Assembly: GCF_003858635.1 (NCBI RefSeq)
Contig: NZ_RQJO01000008.1
Coordinates: 868,001-932,000 of the forward strand
Origin: Larkinella rosea
GTDB taxonomy: Bacteria > Bacteroidota > Bacteroidia > Cytophagales > Spirosomataceae
Reading direction: 5' to 3'
Length of the DNA: 64,000 nucleotides
Part shown: positions 1 to 7,310 of the stretch, one piece after another
Layout: every line of letters begins with the position of its first letter
Numbering within the stretch: position 1 is the stretch's first letter
The notes under the pieces: generated by a model
What the model was told of the DNA's origin: nothing
What the model saw: only the letters and a program-made list of their open reading frames with translations
The model's database searches: none
Position numbers and translations under genes: made by a program

Positions 1-683
1 CGTGACGCGAGTAAAATACCGGCCATTCCGGCCAGCGTAGCCGACAGGATAAAGGCAATCATCTTCATCCGTTGTACCCGAATACCGGATAGGGTGGCGG
101 CTTTTTCGTTACTTCCGATGTAGTAATACCGACGAAAAAAGACGGTTTTCTGCATCAGAAACGAAAACACGGCGACCGTCAGGAGCATGTACCAAACCGG
201 CATCTGAATGCCCAGCAGTTTCGACTGACTGATGGCGTTGAACCAGTACGGCAAATTCTGAATACCGGCCCCGCTGACCATCAACGCTCCTCCGCGCACG
301 ATGCCCATCATCGCCAGGGTCTGAATCATCGGATTAATATCCTGATAAGCAATTAAATACCCGTTGATCGCGCCAATCAAAACCGCTCCGGCCATACCCG
401 CCAGCAAGGCCAGCGGCACCGGTAGCTGGTGGAAATAGAGCAGATAAGCCACCAGACCGCCCGAAAAAGCCACCACCGAACCGACCGACAAATCGAACAC
501 CCCGGCAACCAGGAGCACCATCATGCCCACCGCAACAACCGTATCGATCGATAAATTGAGCAGCACCTGGCTGAAATTCCCGAAGGTCGGGAAGGTTTCC
601 GGAAAGACCAGCGCTGCCACCAGACCAACCACCAGAATCGTCAGGGCTAGGGTAGAAACGCGGTCCTGAAGGATTTTTTGCAT
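1..683 (-). CDS. Sugar ABC transporter permease, RbsC-like (3' end outside window)
   Basis: Inner-membrane permease of a CUT2-type (ribose/xylose family) importer. The ATG is at 683 and the frame stays open to base 1, giving about 227 N-terminal residues of a protein usually near 320. Visible are a hydrophobic first helix after the start MQKILQDRVS, the family motif DLSVGSVVAFSGG, and several further membrane segments, including one around INGYLIAYQDINPMIQTLAM. It starts 10 bp after the GH140-like gene and is the fourth gene of the minus-strand operon. Its ATPase partner is probably the RbsA-like protein at 5143-6618, encoded by the divergent operon. No periplasmic binding protein is seen in the window; it may lie beyond base 1. 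CUT2 importers are uncommon in Bacteroidota, so the context points to a specialised sugar. Apiose is the inference; the permease alone does not show substrate. Confidence 0.9.
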   Translation of the reverse strand, partial: MQKILQDRVSTLALTILVVGLVAALVFPETFPTFGNFSQVLLNLSIDTVVAVGMMVLLVAGVFDLSVGSVVAFSGGLVAYLLYFHQLPVPLALLAGMAGAVLIGAINGYLIAYQDINPMIQTLAMMGIVRGGALMVSGAGIQNLPYWFNAISQSKLLGIQMPVWYMLLTVAVFSFLMQKTVFFRRYYYIGSNEKAATLSGIRVQRMKMIAFILSATLAGMAGILLAS

Positions 684-693
684 GGGGCGGTTT

Positions 694-2097
694 TTAGTTG
701 GAAGCCACCGGCGACGCATATTTCTTGGCGGCATCGTCCAGAATCAGGATCCAGTCGTGGCCGTAACCCGAAGTCGGGGGCGTAAATTTCTGCTGGCCCC
801 GGTTGGCAAACGTGCCAATCGGCTTTACCTCGCCTTTGCGGGGGTCGAACCAGTAGGCTGTTGCTTCGTTGCCGCTGATTTTTCCCATCTGGACCGAAAA
901 CGGTTTTCCGGCTGCGGTATACACATACGCGTAATCGTTCCCCCGCGTGGCCTGAATCCGTTCCGCTGCGGCATTGCTGGCTTCGATCACCAGCGACTGG
1001 TCGGGAACGCGATCGAGCAACGGGCGGGCTTCCATCAATCGCCGGACATACCGCATCTGGTTGGCTGCGGGTAGATTCATGGCGTTGGACCAGGCGATGT
1101 GCGCGCCATTCACCGGCTGGCGGCCGGGGGCGTACATTTGCCAGATGTCGTGGCAGCCATACGTATGGCCGTGCGCTCCGGCAAACAGATCGAGGTAAGC
1201 ATATTTTCGCACATCGTAGGCGTTGGAAAGCCCCAGATCGGTGGGGTTGAAGCAAACCGGGTGGTCTTCGTAAATCGGTTCGGCATCGATGACGGGTTTG
1301 GTGGGCGTGCGGTTATACACAAACGCAATCTTGTCGTAGGTCGGTGTATCACGGCAGTGGCCGTTTTGCAGCATGTTGAAATCCAGCCATTTGTCGTTGT
1401 GAAACCAGTGCGACGAACCGCCCATTTCGAGTGAATTGGGCTGCGGATGAAAACTCATCAGCGCTTTATCGGGACCACCAACTCCGTCCTGCACACCGGC
1501 GGCCATCGACTGCCAGACCGCGACATCCTGCGAACCTTCGCGCGGCACGCGATCACCCCCCATGATCCAGACGATGTTTTCCCGGTTTTTGTAGCGGTTC
1601 CCGAGCCAGCGGCCGTATTGACGGGCGTTTTCTACGGTAAAAATTTCGGGTCCGGCGCCCCAGGTCGATTTGAAGAGTTTATCACCCCAGGTTGGGAGTA
1701 AGGCAATGACCAGCCCATTGGCAGCCGCCCGTTCAATGAGGTAATCGACGTGTTTGAAATAAGCTTCGTTTGGTTGAGTGGGGTCGTTGTTGAGCAACGG
1801 TTTGTCACCCAGTGCGTTAGGGGTGTTCAGTCCGTCAATTTCGGCCAGCGCCACCGCCTGAACAACCGTAAACCCCTGTGCGGCCCGGCGTTTAAAATAC
1901 TGCTCGGCTTCTTCCCGGTTCAGCCGGTGAAAGAGCTCCCAGGCCGTGTCGCCCAGCCAGAAAAATGGGGTGCCATCCTGATGAACCAAAAAACGTTGAT
2001 TGTCGGAAACCCGCAAACGACCGTGCGAAAAAGGCGTTTGTGCCAGTATTCGGCTGTGAATCAGGAGAAAAGCGGAGAGGATGAGCCAGCGTTTCAT
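694..2097 (-). CDS. GH140-like apiosidase (DUF4038 family glycoside hydrolase)
   Basis: Secreted or periplasmic glycoside hydrolase of 467 residues. A signal peptide (residues 1-20, ending ILAQ) precedes a TIM barrel of the apiosidase-like DUF4038 family (about 25-365), with DGTPFFWLGDTAWELFHRLN near the N terminus. A small C-terminal beta domain (about 370-455) resembles the collagen-binding-like domain usually fused to it. Candidate catalytic acids are Asp182 in WIMGGDR and Glu273 in VIDAEPIYED. These are inferred from their place in the barrel, not proven. Characterised GH140 enzymes cleave apiosyl linkages of rhamnogalacturonan II. The gene lies between the ApnO-like gene (21 bp) and the sugar permease (10 bp), which fits release of apiose for import and oxidation. 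A DUF4038 enzyme of different specificity remains possible. Confidence 0.83.
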   Translation of the reverse strand: MKRWLILSAFLLIHSRILAQTPFSHGRLRVSDNQRFLVHQDGTPFFWLGDTAWELFHRLNREEAEQYFKRRAAQGFTVVQAVALAEIDGLNTPNALGDKPLLNNDPTQPNEAYFKHVDYLIERAAANGLVIALLPTWGDKLFKSTWGAGPEIFTVENARQYGRWLGNRYKNRENIVWIMGGDRVPREGSQDVAVWQSMAAGVQDGVGGPDKALMSFHPQPNSLEMGGSSHWFHNDKWLDFNMLQNGHCRDTPTYDKIAFVYNRTPTKPVIDAEPIYEDHPVCFNPTDLGLSNAYDVRKYAYLDLFAGAHGHTYGCHDIWQMYAPGRQPVNGAHIAWSNAMNLPAANQMRYVRRLMEARPLLDRVPDQSLVIEASNAAAERIQATRGNDYAYVYTAAGKPFSVQMGKISGNEATAYWFDPRKGEVKPIGTFANRGQQKFTPPTSGYGHDWILILDDAAKKYASPVASN

Positions 2098-2118
2098 AGA
2101 AGGGATAGGAGGTACGGT

Positions 2119-2952
2119 TTAGCGTCGGGTAATGTCTTTCACCTGTTCGCGAATGTCGTCCATTTCGAAAATAGACTTCCAGTTGTCCCGGAACAGAATC
2201 GGCTTGGCCCGTTTGGAGATTTTATAGGCGGCATCGGAAAACGTACCGTTTACTTCCTGGAACAAAACCGCCATCTGAATGCGGAGGTGACCCAGCACAA
2301 AATCCCGGGCGGCCGCTTCCGGAACGCCCAGTTCAACGATTCGATCGAAACCTTCTTTGACCACTTCCATGCACGTCTGCGCCAGTGTTTCCACCATCGC
2401 CGGTTCCAGAATCGCCATTTGTTCGAGCGTAATCCGGTGGGTTTTGTCGATGGGCTGGTACATAGCCTGCGAGACTTTTTCGCCCAATTCATAATGCGCT
2501 TCGGTTCCCGCCATCAGCGCAACCACGATGGATTGTTTGGCCGAAATACCGCCGTAAAAATCCCGAAACGCCTTTTCCGTCGGCTCCCAATTGAAAACCG
2601 ACGGGTGACACGGGTGCGCAATCACGTAACCGAGGTCGTCGCGGTGGGCAATGACGCCATCGAGCGGGGCCGCCGGATCGAGCGTCAGAACGAGCGCACC
2701 GGTTTTCATTTCCGGGATGATGGTCGCCGAAATCCCGCCAATGGCCACATCCGGCACCGCCAGAATAACGACCTCGGCGCTCGAAATAACCGCTTCGGCC
2801 TGGCTGACTGAAACGTTTCGAACCCGTAGGTTTTCAATGCCTTGCGGACTGACTTCCAGGTAAGAAACTTCGTATTCCGGGCATTTCAGGAAATTATCCG
2901 TCAGGCGGCAGCCCATTTTGCCACCCGCTCCCACTAACGCAATTTTGGTCAT
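2119..2952 (-). CDS. ApnO-like NAD(P)-dependent D-apionate oxidoisomerase candidate
   Basis: Cytoplasmic dehydrogenase of 277 residues. The N-terminal Rossmann fold shows the dinucleotide motif GAGGKMG at residues 8-14 and a beta strand VVILAVPD. The rest is helical and resembles the C-terminal domain of 6-phosphogluconate-dehydrogenase-like proteins (PGDH_C type). This is the family from which ApnO was described; ApnO converts D-apionate to 3-oxo-isoapionate. Family membership is judged from the sequence, while the specific reaction is inferred from neighbours: a GH140-like apiosidase 21 bp downstream and an OiaC-like enzyme upstream. The 95-bp gap upstream holds a hairpin repeat (2976-3067). 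An oxidoreductase for another branched or acid sugar is the main alternative. Confidence 0.75.
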   Translation of the reverse strand: MTKIALVGAGGKMGCRLTDNFLKCPEYEVSYLEVSPQGIENLRVRNVSVSQAEAVISSAEVVILAVPDVAIGGISATIIPEMKTGALVLTLDPAAPLDGVIAHRDDLGYVIAHPCHPSVFNWEPTEKAFRDFYGGISAKQSIVVALMAGTEAHYELGEKVSQAMYQPIDKTHRITLEQMAILEPAMVETLAQTCMEVVKEGFDRIVELGVPEAAARDFVLGHLRIQMAVLFQEVNGTFSDAAYKISKRAKPILFRDNWKSIFEMDDIREQVKDITRR

Positions 2953-2975
2953 TCTCTTTCGGCTTGAGGTTTGCA

Positions 2976-3067
2976 GTTTACGGTTTTTCGTTCAGGGTTT
3001 ACGGTAGGCTGACAGATGAAAAGGAAGGTACCAATCCTCCATAACTCCTAAACGGAAAACCGTAAAC
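2976..3067. repeat. TTTACGG-rich hairpin repeat, copy 1
   Basis: The arms GTTTACGGTTTT (2976-2987) and AAAACCGTAAAC (3056-3067) are perfect reverse complements 68 bp apart, with a further GGGTTTACGGTAGGCTG after the left arm. The right arm lies inside the last codons of the OiaC-like gene. A second element with the same ends and a related interior (GGGTTTACGATGGCTGG) is at 51059-51155, so this is a dispersed element and not a one-off terminator. Confidence 0.65.
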
Positions 3068-3863
3068 CGGTTAAATATTTTATACTTTCAATCGCCCACT
3101 CGTTTTCTTTCGCAATCGTCGCTTCCCGGTTTTCGTCTGGCACGACCCACTGTTCCAGAACCGCTGTTTGGCAGCGGCCATAACGGCTGACTTCTTCGAC
3201 GAGCCACGGGATGTTGAGCATGCCCTGTCCGGCGGGTCGGCCGTCGATCTGGAAACCCATCAGGTGCGGTAACCGCTTGATACCGAAATCTTTCAGATGC
3301 AAATTGACCGTATAGGGTGCCAGCGTTCGGACGACTTCGTGTAACCCCTCGCCCGCCCCCATTGAATTCACCGAATCCAGACAAATACCCACCTGATTAC
3401 TGCCCACCTGTTCAATAATGTGGGCAAACTCACGCGCCAGCAATCGGTCGTGATTTTCGATACCCAGCGTCACACCGGTTTTTACCAGCGCGGGCAGTGC
3501 ATTTTTCAAAATAGCAATAACGGTAGCGACCGGTGGTTCATAGGTGTCCGTGTCGATCACGAATCGCAAAAGTTTGACTCTCAGTTTTTTGCAAAGACCC
3601 AGATACTGTTCGGTCCTGTCGTCCGTTAAGCCCCGCGCCCCGATCTCCAACCCGGTTTTCTGTTTTCTCGCCCGATGACCAAGAGCCGTCAGCCGGTCGA
3701 CCGACAGCGTGTGCAGCGGCAGATTATCACCAAACTGGACCAGTCGCACCCCGAGTTGTTCGGCTTTATCCAGTAATCCCTGCTCGTTGAGCCGTTGGTA
3801 CGAAAAATCGCCGGGAATGCCGACAGCCCAGCCGTAGGTGTATGTACTGATGCCGAGTTGCAT
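3048..3863 (-). CDS. OiaC-like sugar-phosphate isomerase/epimerase family TIM-barrel enzyme
   Basis: Cytoplasmic protein of 271 residues from the AP-endonuclease-2 / xylose-isomerase-like TIM-barrel family. It opens with LGISTYTYGWAVGIPG. Likely divalent-metal ligands sit at the usual barrel strand ends: Glu136 (GIENHDR), Asp163 (GICLDSVNS), His189 (NLHLKDF) and Glu237 (AVLEQW). 3-Oxo-isoapionate decarboxylase (OiaC), which yields L-erythrulose, belongs to this family, and DNLPLHTL plus the neighbouring apiose-type genes make that the favoured assignment. The alternative is an isomerase or dehydratase such as IolE in an inositol-type pathway. It is first in the minus-strand operon and diverges from the ApsD-like gene across 240 bp. 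Its last codons lie within a repeat arm (see 2976-3067). Confidence 0.75.
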   Translation of the reverse strand: MQLGISTYTYGWAVGIPGDFSYQRLNEQGLLDKAEQLGVRLVQFGDNLPLHTLSVDRLTALGHRARKQKTGLEIGARGLTDDRTEQYLGLCKKLRVKLLRFVIDTDTYEPPVATVIAILKNALPALVKTGVTLGIENHDRLLAREFAHIIEQVGSNQVGICLDSVNSMGAGEGLHEVVRTLAPYTVNLHLKDFGIKRLPHLMGFQIDGRPAGQGMLNIPWLVEEVSRYGRCQTAVLEQWVVPDENREATIAKENEWAIESIKYLTGLRFSV

Positions 3864-3993
3864 GATTTATAATTGGTTATCACTTATGAATCCACACTGT
3901 CGGCCTTTTTTCGCACTCCGATCGATGATCCGTATGTAAGTAAGCTGTTTCGTCAACCGGTTGTGTATTTGTTCTATAACTTTTTCGGGAATT

Positions 3994-4024
3994 CTTGTAA
4001 ATAAAACAAATGTATTTACTTTTG
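3994..4024 (+). promoter_or_regulatory. Bacteroidota-type promoter for the ApsD-like/RbsA-like operon
   Basis: CTTG at 3994-3997, 19 bp, then TACTTTTG at 4017-4024 matches the TTTG-N19-TAnnTTTG pattern of the Bacteroidota primary sigma factor. It lies about 80 bp before the ATG at 4104. No transcript data are available. Confidence 0.55.
4007..4014 (-). promoter_or_regulatory. Divergent -7 element TACATTTG for the minus-strand operon
   Basis: On the minus strand 4014-4007 reads TACATTTG, a perfect TAnnTTTG. The nearest upstream TTG is 24 bp away (4041-4039), longer than usual. It abuts the plus-strand promoter 3994-4024, so the two operons would compete for one region or be controlled together. 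Confidence 0.4.
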
Positions 4025-4043
4025 CTGTGATCGAATTTCAAGT

Positions 4044-4063
4044 ACAGTAGAGTAGAGTACTGT
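4044..4063. promoter_or_regulatory. Candidate operator, dyad ACAGTA-N8-TACTGT
   Basis: A perfect 6-bp dyad with 8-bp spacer lies just downstream of the plus-strand -7 element and upstream of the minus-strand one, a good place for a repressor controlling both apiose-type operons. No regulator gene for it is visible in the window. Confidence 0.35.
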
Positions 4064-4092
4064 TGCAAAAGTAACGGTTTTTTTGAGATGCT

Positions 4093-4098
4093 AGGAGG
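4093..4098 (+). promoter_or_regulatory. Strong Shine-Dalgarno AGGAGG
   Basis: A perfect AGGAGG stands 5 nt before the ATG at 4104. Bacteroidota genes rarely carry one, and most other starts in this window lack it, so it is notable for the first gene of the importer/dehydrogenase operon. Confidence 0.6.
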
Positions 4099-4103
4099 AA
4101 AGC

Positions 4104-5129
4104 ATGAAAAATTTAAAATTTGCCGTGATCGGAACCGGTTTTTGGGCCAATTACCAGATTCCGGCCTGGTTTGAAGTAGGCGGGGTTGAACTACTTGCCC
4201 TCTATAACCGAACCCGATCGAAAGCCGACGTACTCGCTCAGCAATTTAAGGTACCTTACGTTTACGATCGGGTGGAGGATTTACTCGATCGTCATTCGCC
4301 CGAACTGGATTTTGTGGACATTATCACGGATGTCGATACCCACGCGCCACTCACAGCCCTGGCGGCTTCGTACGGGCTGGACGTGATCTGTCAGAAACCG
4401 ATGTCGACCGGTTTGGAAGCAGCCCGGAACATGCTGGAAGACAGCCGTCGGGCGAATGTGCGGTTATTGATTCACGAAAATTTTCGCTGGCAGGCCCCCA
4501 TCCGTAAACTGCAGGAAATCATTAATTCGGGCGCAATTGGCAAGCCTTTCAAAGCGCGTCTATCGTTCTGTTCGGGGTTTCCGGTATTTGCTAATCAGCC
4601 TTTTCTGGCTGATCTGGAGCAGTTTATTCTGACCGATATCGGCTCGCATCTGCTGGATGTCTGCCGGTTTTTGTTTGGTGAAGTCGCGTCGCTCTACTGC
4701 CAGACCCGGCGGGTAAATCCCCGAATCAAGGGTGAAGACGTGGCCAATGTGCTGATGCAGATGCGAAGTGGTCTGAGTTGTTACGCCGAAATGTCGTACG
4801 CATCGATCCTGGAAAAAGAAGCGTTTCCGCAAACGCTGGCGGTGGTGGAAGGTGAAACCGGTTCGGTGGTGTTGACGCACGATTTTCAACTCCGGATTTC
4901 GACCCGACAGGGAACGGTTTTGGCGGAAGGAAACCCGACTCTTTATAGCTGGCTCGATCCGGCCTACGCGGTCGTTCATTCGTCCATTGTGGATTGTAAC
5001 CGCAACCTGCTGGCGGGTTTGCGGGGCACGGGCCGGGCCGAAACCACCGCCGAAGACAACTTTGAAACCATTCGTTTAGTGTATGCCGCCTACGAATCGG
5101 CGGCCCGGAATGAAGTGGTGTATCTGTAA
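4104..5129 (+). CDS. ApsD-like Gfo/Idh/MocA family dehydrogenase (D-apiose dehydrogenase candidate)
   Basis: Cytoplasmic NAD(P)-dependent dehydrogenase of 341 residues, normal for the family. The N-terminal Rossmann fold has GTGFWA (residues 10-15). The family lysine is Lys98 in VICQKPMS, and the C-terminal domain carries DIGSH (178-182), the usual catalytic Asp-x3-His. D-apiose dehydrogenase (ApsD), which oxidises apiose to apionolactone, is a member of this family. The assignment rests on the GH140-like, ApnO-like and OiaC-like genes next door. It starts with a strong AGGAGG and is followed after 13 bp by the RbsA-like ATPase, so the two are co-transcribed. Inositol 2-dehydrogenase or another sugar dehydrogenase is the alternative. 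No apionolactonase was recognised in the window. Confidence 0.78.
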   Translation: MKNLKFAVIGTGFWANYQIPAWFEVGGVELLALYNRTRSKADVLAQQFKVPYVYDRVEDLLDRHSPELDFVDIITDVDTHAPLTALAASYGLDVICQKPMSTGLEAARNMLEDSRRANVRLLIHENFRWQAPIRKLQEIINSGAIGKPFKARLSFCSGFPVFANQPFLADLEQFILTDIGSHLLDVCRFLFGEVASLYCQTRRVNPRIKGEDVANVLMQMRSGLSCYAEMSYASILEKEAFPQTLAVVEGETGSVVLTHDFQLRISTRQGTVLAEGNPTLYSWLDPAYAVVHSSIVDCNRNLLAGLRGTGRAETTAEDNFETIRLVYAAYESAARNEVVYL

Positions 5130-5142
5130 TTTCTAAAACCGC

Positions 5143-6618
5143 ATGCTCTTACAACTCCTCGGCATCAGCAAATATTTTCCCGGCGTCAGGGCGCTGGAGA
5201 ACGTTTCACTGGCTATTCAGGCGGGAGAAGTTCATGCGCTTTGCGGGGAAAATGGCGCGGGAAAAAGCACGCTGATGGGTGTTCTGACGGGCAATTTACA
5301 GGCGGATGAGGGCGAGTTGATCTGGAAAGGCGAAACCGTTGTCATTCGTGGCCCCGCTCACGCTACCCAACTGGGTATTGCCATCGTTTATCAGCAACTG
5401 AGTCTGGTCGATAGCCTTTCCGTTGCCGAGAATATTTTTGCCAACCGCCCACCCCGTACGTTTTTGGGCCTGATTGATTATTCGGCACTTTACCAGAAAA
5501 CCAATCATTTACTCGAAGCACTCAATCTGACTTCGCTGCGGGCGAAGACGCGGGTGAGTGAGTTGTCGCCGGGGCAGAAACAGATGGTTGAGATTGCCAA
5601 AGCGCTGTCGCAAAACCCGGATTTACTGATTCTGGACGAGCCGACGGCTTCCATCACCGAGCAGGAAACGCAAACGTTGTTCCGGCTCATTCGGCAGTTG
5701 AAAAGCCAGGGAAGGTCCGTCATTTACATTTCGCACCGGTTGTCGGAGATTTTCTCGATTGCCGACCGCGTATCGGTTTTAAAGGACGGCATCGATCAGG
5801 GCACGTTTCCCATTGCAGAAGTGACCACCGATTTGCTCGTCAAAAAGATGGTTGGGCGGGAATTGCGTTCGGAATCGGTTCAATCGACGGCTACGCCGGA
5901 GGTTTTGCTGGAGGTGCAGTCCATTTCCGGAAGCGGTTTTGAGGAGATCAGCTTTCGGTTGCACAAAGGCGAAATGCTGGGCCTGGCGGGCCTGGTTGGT
6001 GCGGGGCGCACCGAAATTGCAAGGGCCCTGTTCGGCGCAAAACCGGTCAAAACCGGTCGTATTCTTCTGAACGATAAGCCGATAACGATTACGCACCCGG
6101 CTGATGCGATGCGTTTTGGCATCGGCTATATTCCCGAAGAACGTAAGTCGGAAGGCTTGTTTTCCGATCGTTCTATTGACGAAAACGTGGTTTCTGTGAA
6201 GCTGACAGCCGCCCGACGGGGCCGGTGGTACAACGCGGAGCAGGCCGAAACGCACGCAGCAACGTTCACCCGGCAATTGCGAATTGCGTCCTACTCCCCG
6301 AAGCAGATTGTGAGGACGCTCAGTGGTGGGAATCAGCAAAAAGTAGTGCTGGCCAAGTGGCTGCTGTCCGATCCGCAGATGCTGATCATCGACGAACCCA
6401 CCCACGGCATCGACGTTGGGGCCAAAGCCGAAATTTACACGGTATTGCGTAAACTGGCGGCTTCCGGAAAAGGAATCCTGCTCATTTCCAGCGAACTACC
6501 CGAATTGCTGGCGTTGTCCGACCGGATTCTGGTGATCCGGCAGGGTCGGTTGGCTGGCGAGTTGAATCGAAGTATGGCCACGGAAGAAAACGTGATGGCG
6601 CTGGCAACGGGGGCCTGA
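5143..6618 (+). CDS. Sugar ABC transporter ATP-binding protein, RbsA/XylG-like
   Basis: Cytoplasmic ATPase of 491 residues with two fused nucleotide-binding domains, as in CUT2 sugar importers. Domain 1 has Walker A GENGAGKST (about 35-43), signature LSPGQKQMVEIAKAL and Walker B LLILDEPTASI. Domain 2 has the degenerate Walker A GLVGAGRTE normal for this family, signature LSGGNQQKVVLAKWL and Walker B MLIIDEPTHGID. It lies 13 bp after the ApsD-like gene. Its likely permease is at 1-683 on the other strand. Splitting an importer across divergent operons is unusual but fits one shared promoter region. A hairpin at 6624-6665 follows the stop. Confidence 0.92.
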   Translation: MLLQLLGISKYFPGVRALENVSLAIQAGEVHALCGENGAGKSTLMGVLTGNLQADEGELIWKGETVVIRGPAHATQLGIAIVYQQLSLVDSLSVAENIFANRPPRTFLGLIDYSALYQKTNHLLEALNLTSLRAKTRVSELSPGQKQMVEIAKALSQNPDLLILDEPTASITEQETQTLFRLIRQLKSQGRSVIYISHRLSEIFSIADRVSVLKDGIDQGTFPIAEVTTDLLVKKMVGRELRSESVQSTATPEVLLEVQSISGSGFEEISFRLHKGEMLGLAGLVGAGRTEIARALFGAKPVKTGRILLNDKPITITHPADAMRFGIGYIPEERKSEGLFSDRSIDENVVSVKLTAARRGRWYNAEQAETHAATFTRQLRIASYSPKQIVRTLSGGNQQKVVLAKWLLSDPQMLIIDEPTHGIDVGAKAEIYTVLRKLAASGKGILLISSELPELLALSDRILVIRQGRLAGELNRSMATEENVMALATGA

Positions 6619-6623
6619 AAGAA

Positions 6624-6665
6624 CCGGTTTTCGGAAATCCGAACCGTCGCATTTCCGAAAACCGG
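6624..6665. terminator. Hairpin between convergent genes
   Basis: Perfect 15-bp arms, CCGGTTTTCGGAAAT (6624-6638) and ATTTCCGAAAACCGG (6651-6665), with a 12-nt loop. It sits 6 bp after the ABC ATPase stop and 11 bp before the SRPBCC stop, so it could serve both strands. No clear U tract follows. Confidence 0.6.
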
Positions 6666-6675
6666 ACGGAAGCAT

Positions 6676-7116
6676 CTAGCCTTGTTCGGCCAGTTGTTTC
6701 AGCTTTTCCATCGCCTTGGGCCAGGCCTTCCCGAAGTAATCTTTGTCCTGTTCCGTAACGTCCAGATCCACCACCAGTTCGGTTTTTCCATCTACGGTTT
6801 TGAGGGTATAGTTTTCGTGCGAACCCGCCCATTGTTTGGTTTGTTCACTGTCGTAATCCTCCACGCCGTCTTTGATGGTGCCCAGGTGTTTGAACGACAT
6901 AAATTCATGGGGTACGTTGGCCGCAATGCTGGAAACCAGCCCTTCACTTCCTCCGCCCAGAAACAGGACTTTACTGCCCTCCTGCCAGTCGGTTTCTACC
7001 CGCGAGTTTTCGCTGAAAACGCCTGTCCAGACCGGGTAGGTCGCATCGCCCCAGAGAATGTTCCACACTTTTTCCCGTGGTGCATCCATTGTCATTCGAT
7101 ATTCCAGCTTTTCCAT
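6676..7116 (-). CDS. SRPBCC (START-like/AHSA1-type) domain protein
   Basis: Small cytoplasmic protein of 146 residues forming one START-like fold. It begins LEYRMTMDAPREKVWNILWG, the usual first strand and helix of polyketide-cyclase/AHSA1-like proteins, and ends with the long helix WPKAMEKLKQLAEQ that caps the cavity. These proteins bind hydrophobic ligands or act as co-chaperones, and no specific ligand can be read from the sequence. It is convergent with the ABC ATPase and divergent from the polysaccharide deacetylase, so it appears monocistronic. Assignment to the superfamily is firm; function is unknown. Confidence 0.85.
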   Translation of the reverse strand: MEKLEYRMTMDAPREKVWNILWGDATYPVWTGVFSENSRVETDWQEGSKVLFLGGGSEGLVSSIAANVPHEFMSFKHLGTIKDGVEDYDSEQTKQWAGSHENYTLKTVDGKTELVVDLDVTEQDKDYFGKAWPKAMEKLKQLAEQG

Positions 7117-7254
7117 GATGTTGATAGGTATGGTATGTCAACAAAGATGGCGGGTTTTTAAGGAAAAGGTGAGGGGTAAAAGCGACAAGTTGCGGGGGCG
7201 ATTCCGCAGTTGATTTTGAGCTATTTGAAGAAAAACCAAGCGAATTAAAACCGC

Positions 7255-7262
7255 TATTTTTG
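7255..7262 (+). promoter_or_regulatory. -7 element TATTTTTG before polysaccharide deacetylase
   Basis: A perfect TAnnTTTG lies 49 bp before the ATG at 7311. No TTG is seen at the usual 19-21 bp distance, so only the -7 part is supported. Confidence 0.3.
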
Positions 7263-7310
7263 CAGCCAACTCGACTTTTTGTGGTCGCATGAGCTGAAAA
7301 ACCGGTTGAT

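Noticed and set aside
1750-2811. Plus-strand frame of 353 codons
   Set aside because: It is antisense to the ApnO-like and GH140-like genes, both of which carry clear motifs; its own translation is Arg/His-rich without any fold signature.
3880-4068. 62-codon minus-strand frame in the divergent promoter region
   Set aside because: It overlaps two promoter elements and a dyad, shows no start context and no protein character.
1-6618. Reading this locus as a myo-inositol (IolG/IolE/CUT2) cluster
   Set aside because: Gfo/Idh, TIM-barrel and CUT2 families also occur there, but the GH140-like enzyme and the PGDH_C-type ApnO-like enzyme do not belong to inositol breakdown and no other iol gene is present. 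Kept as an alternative in the gene entries.
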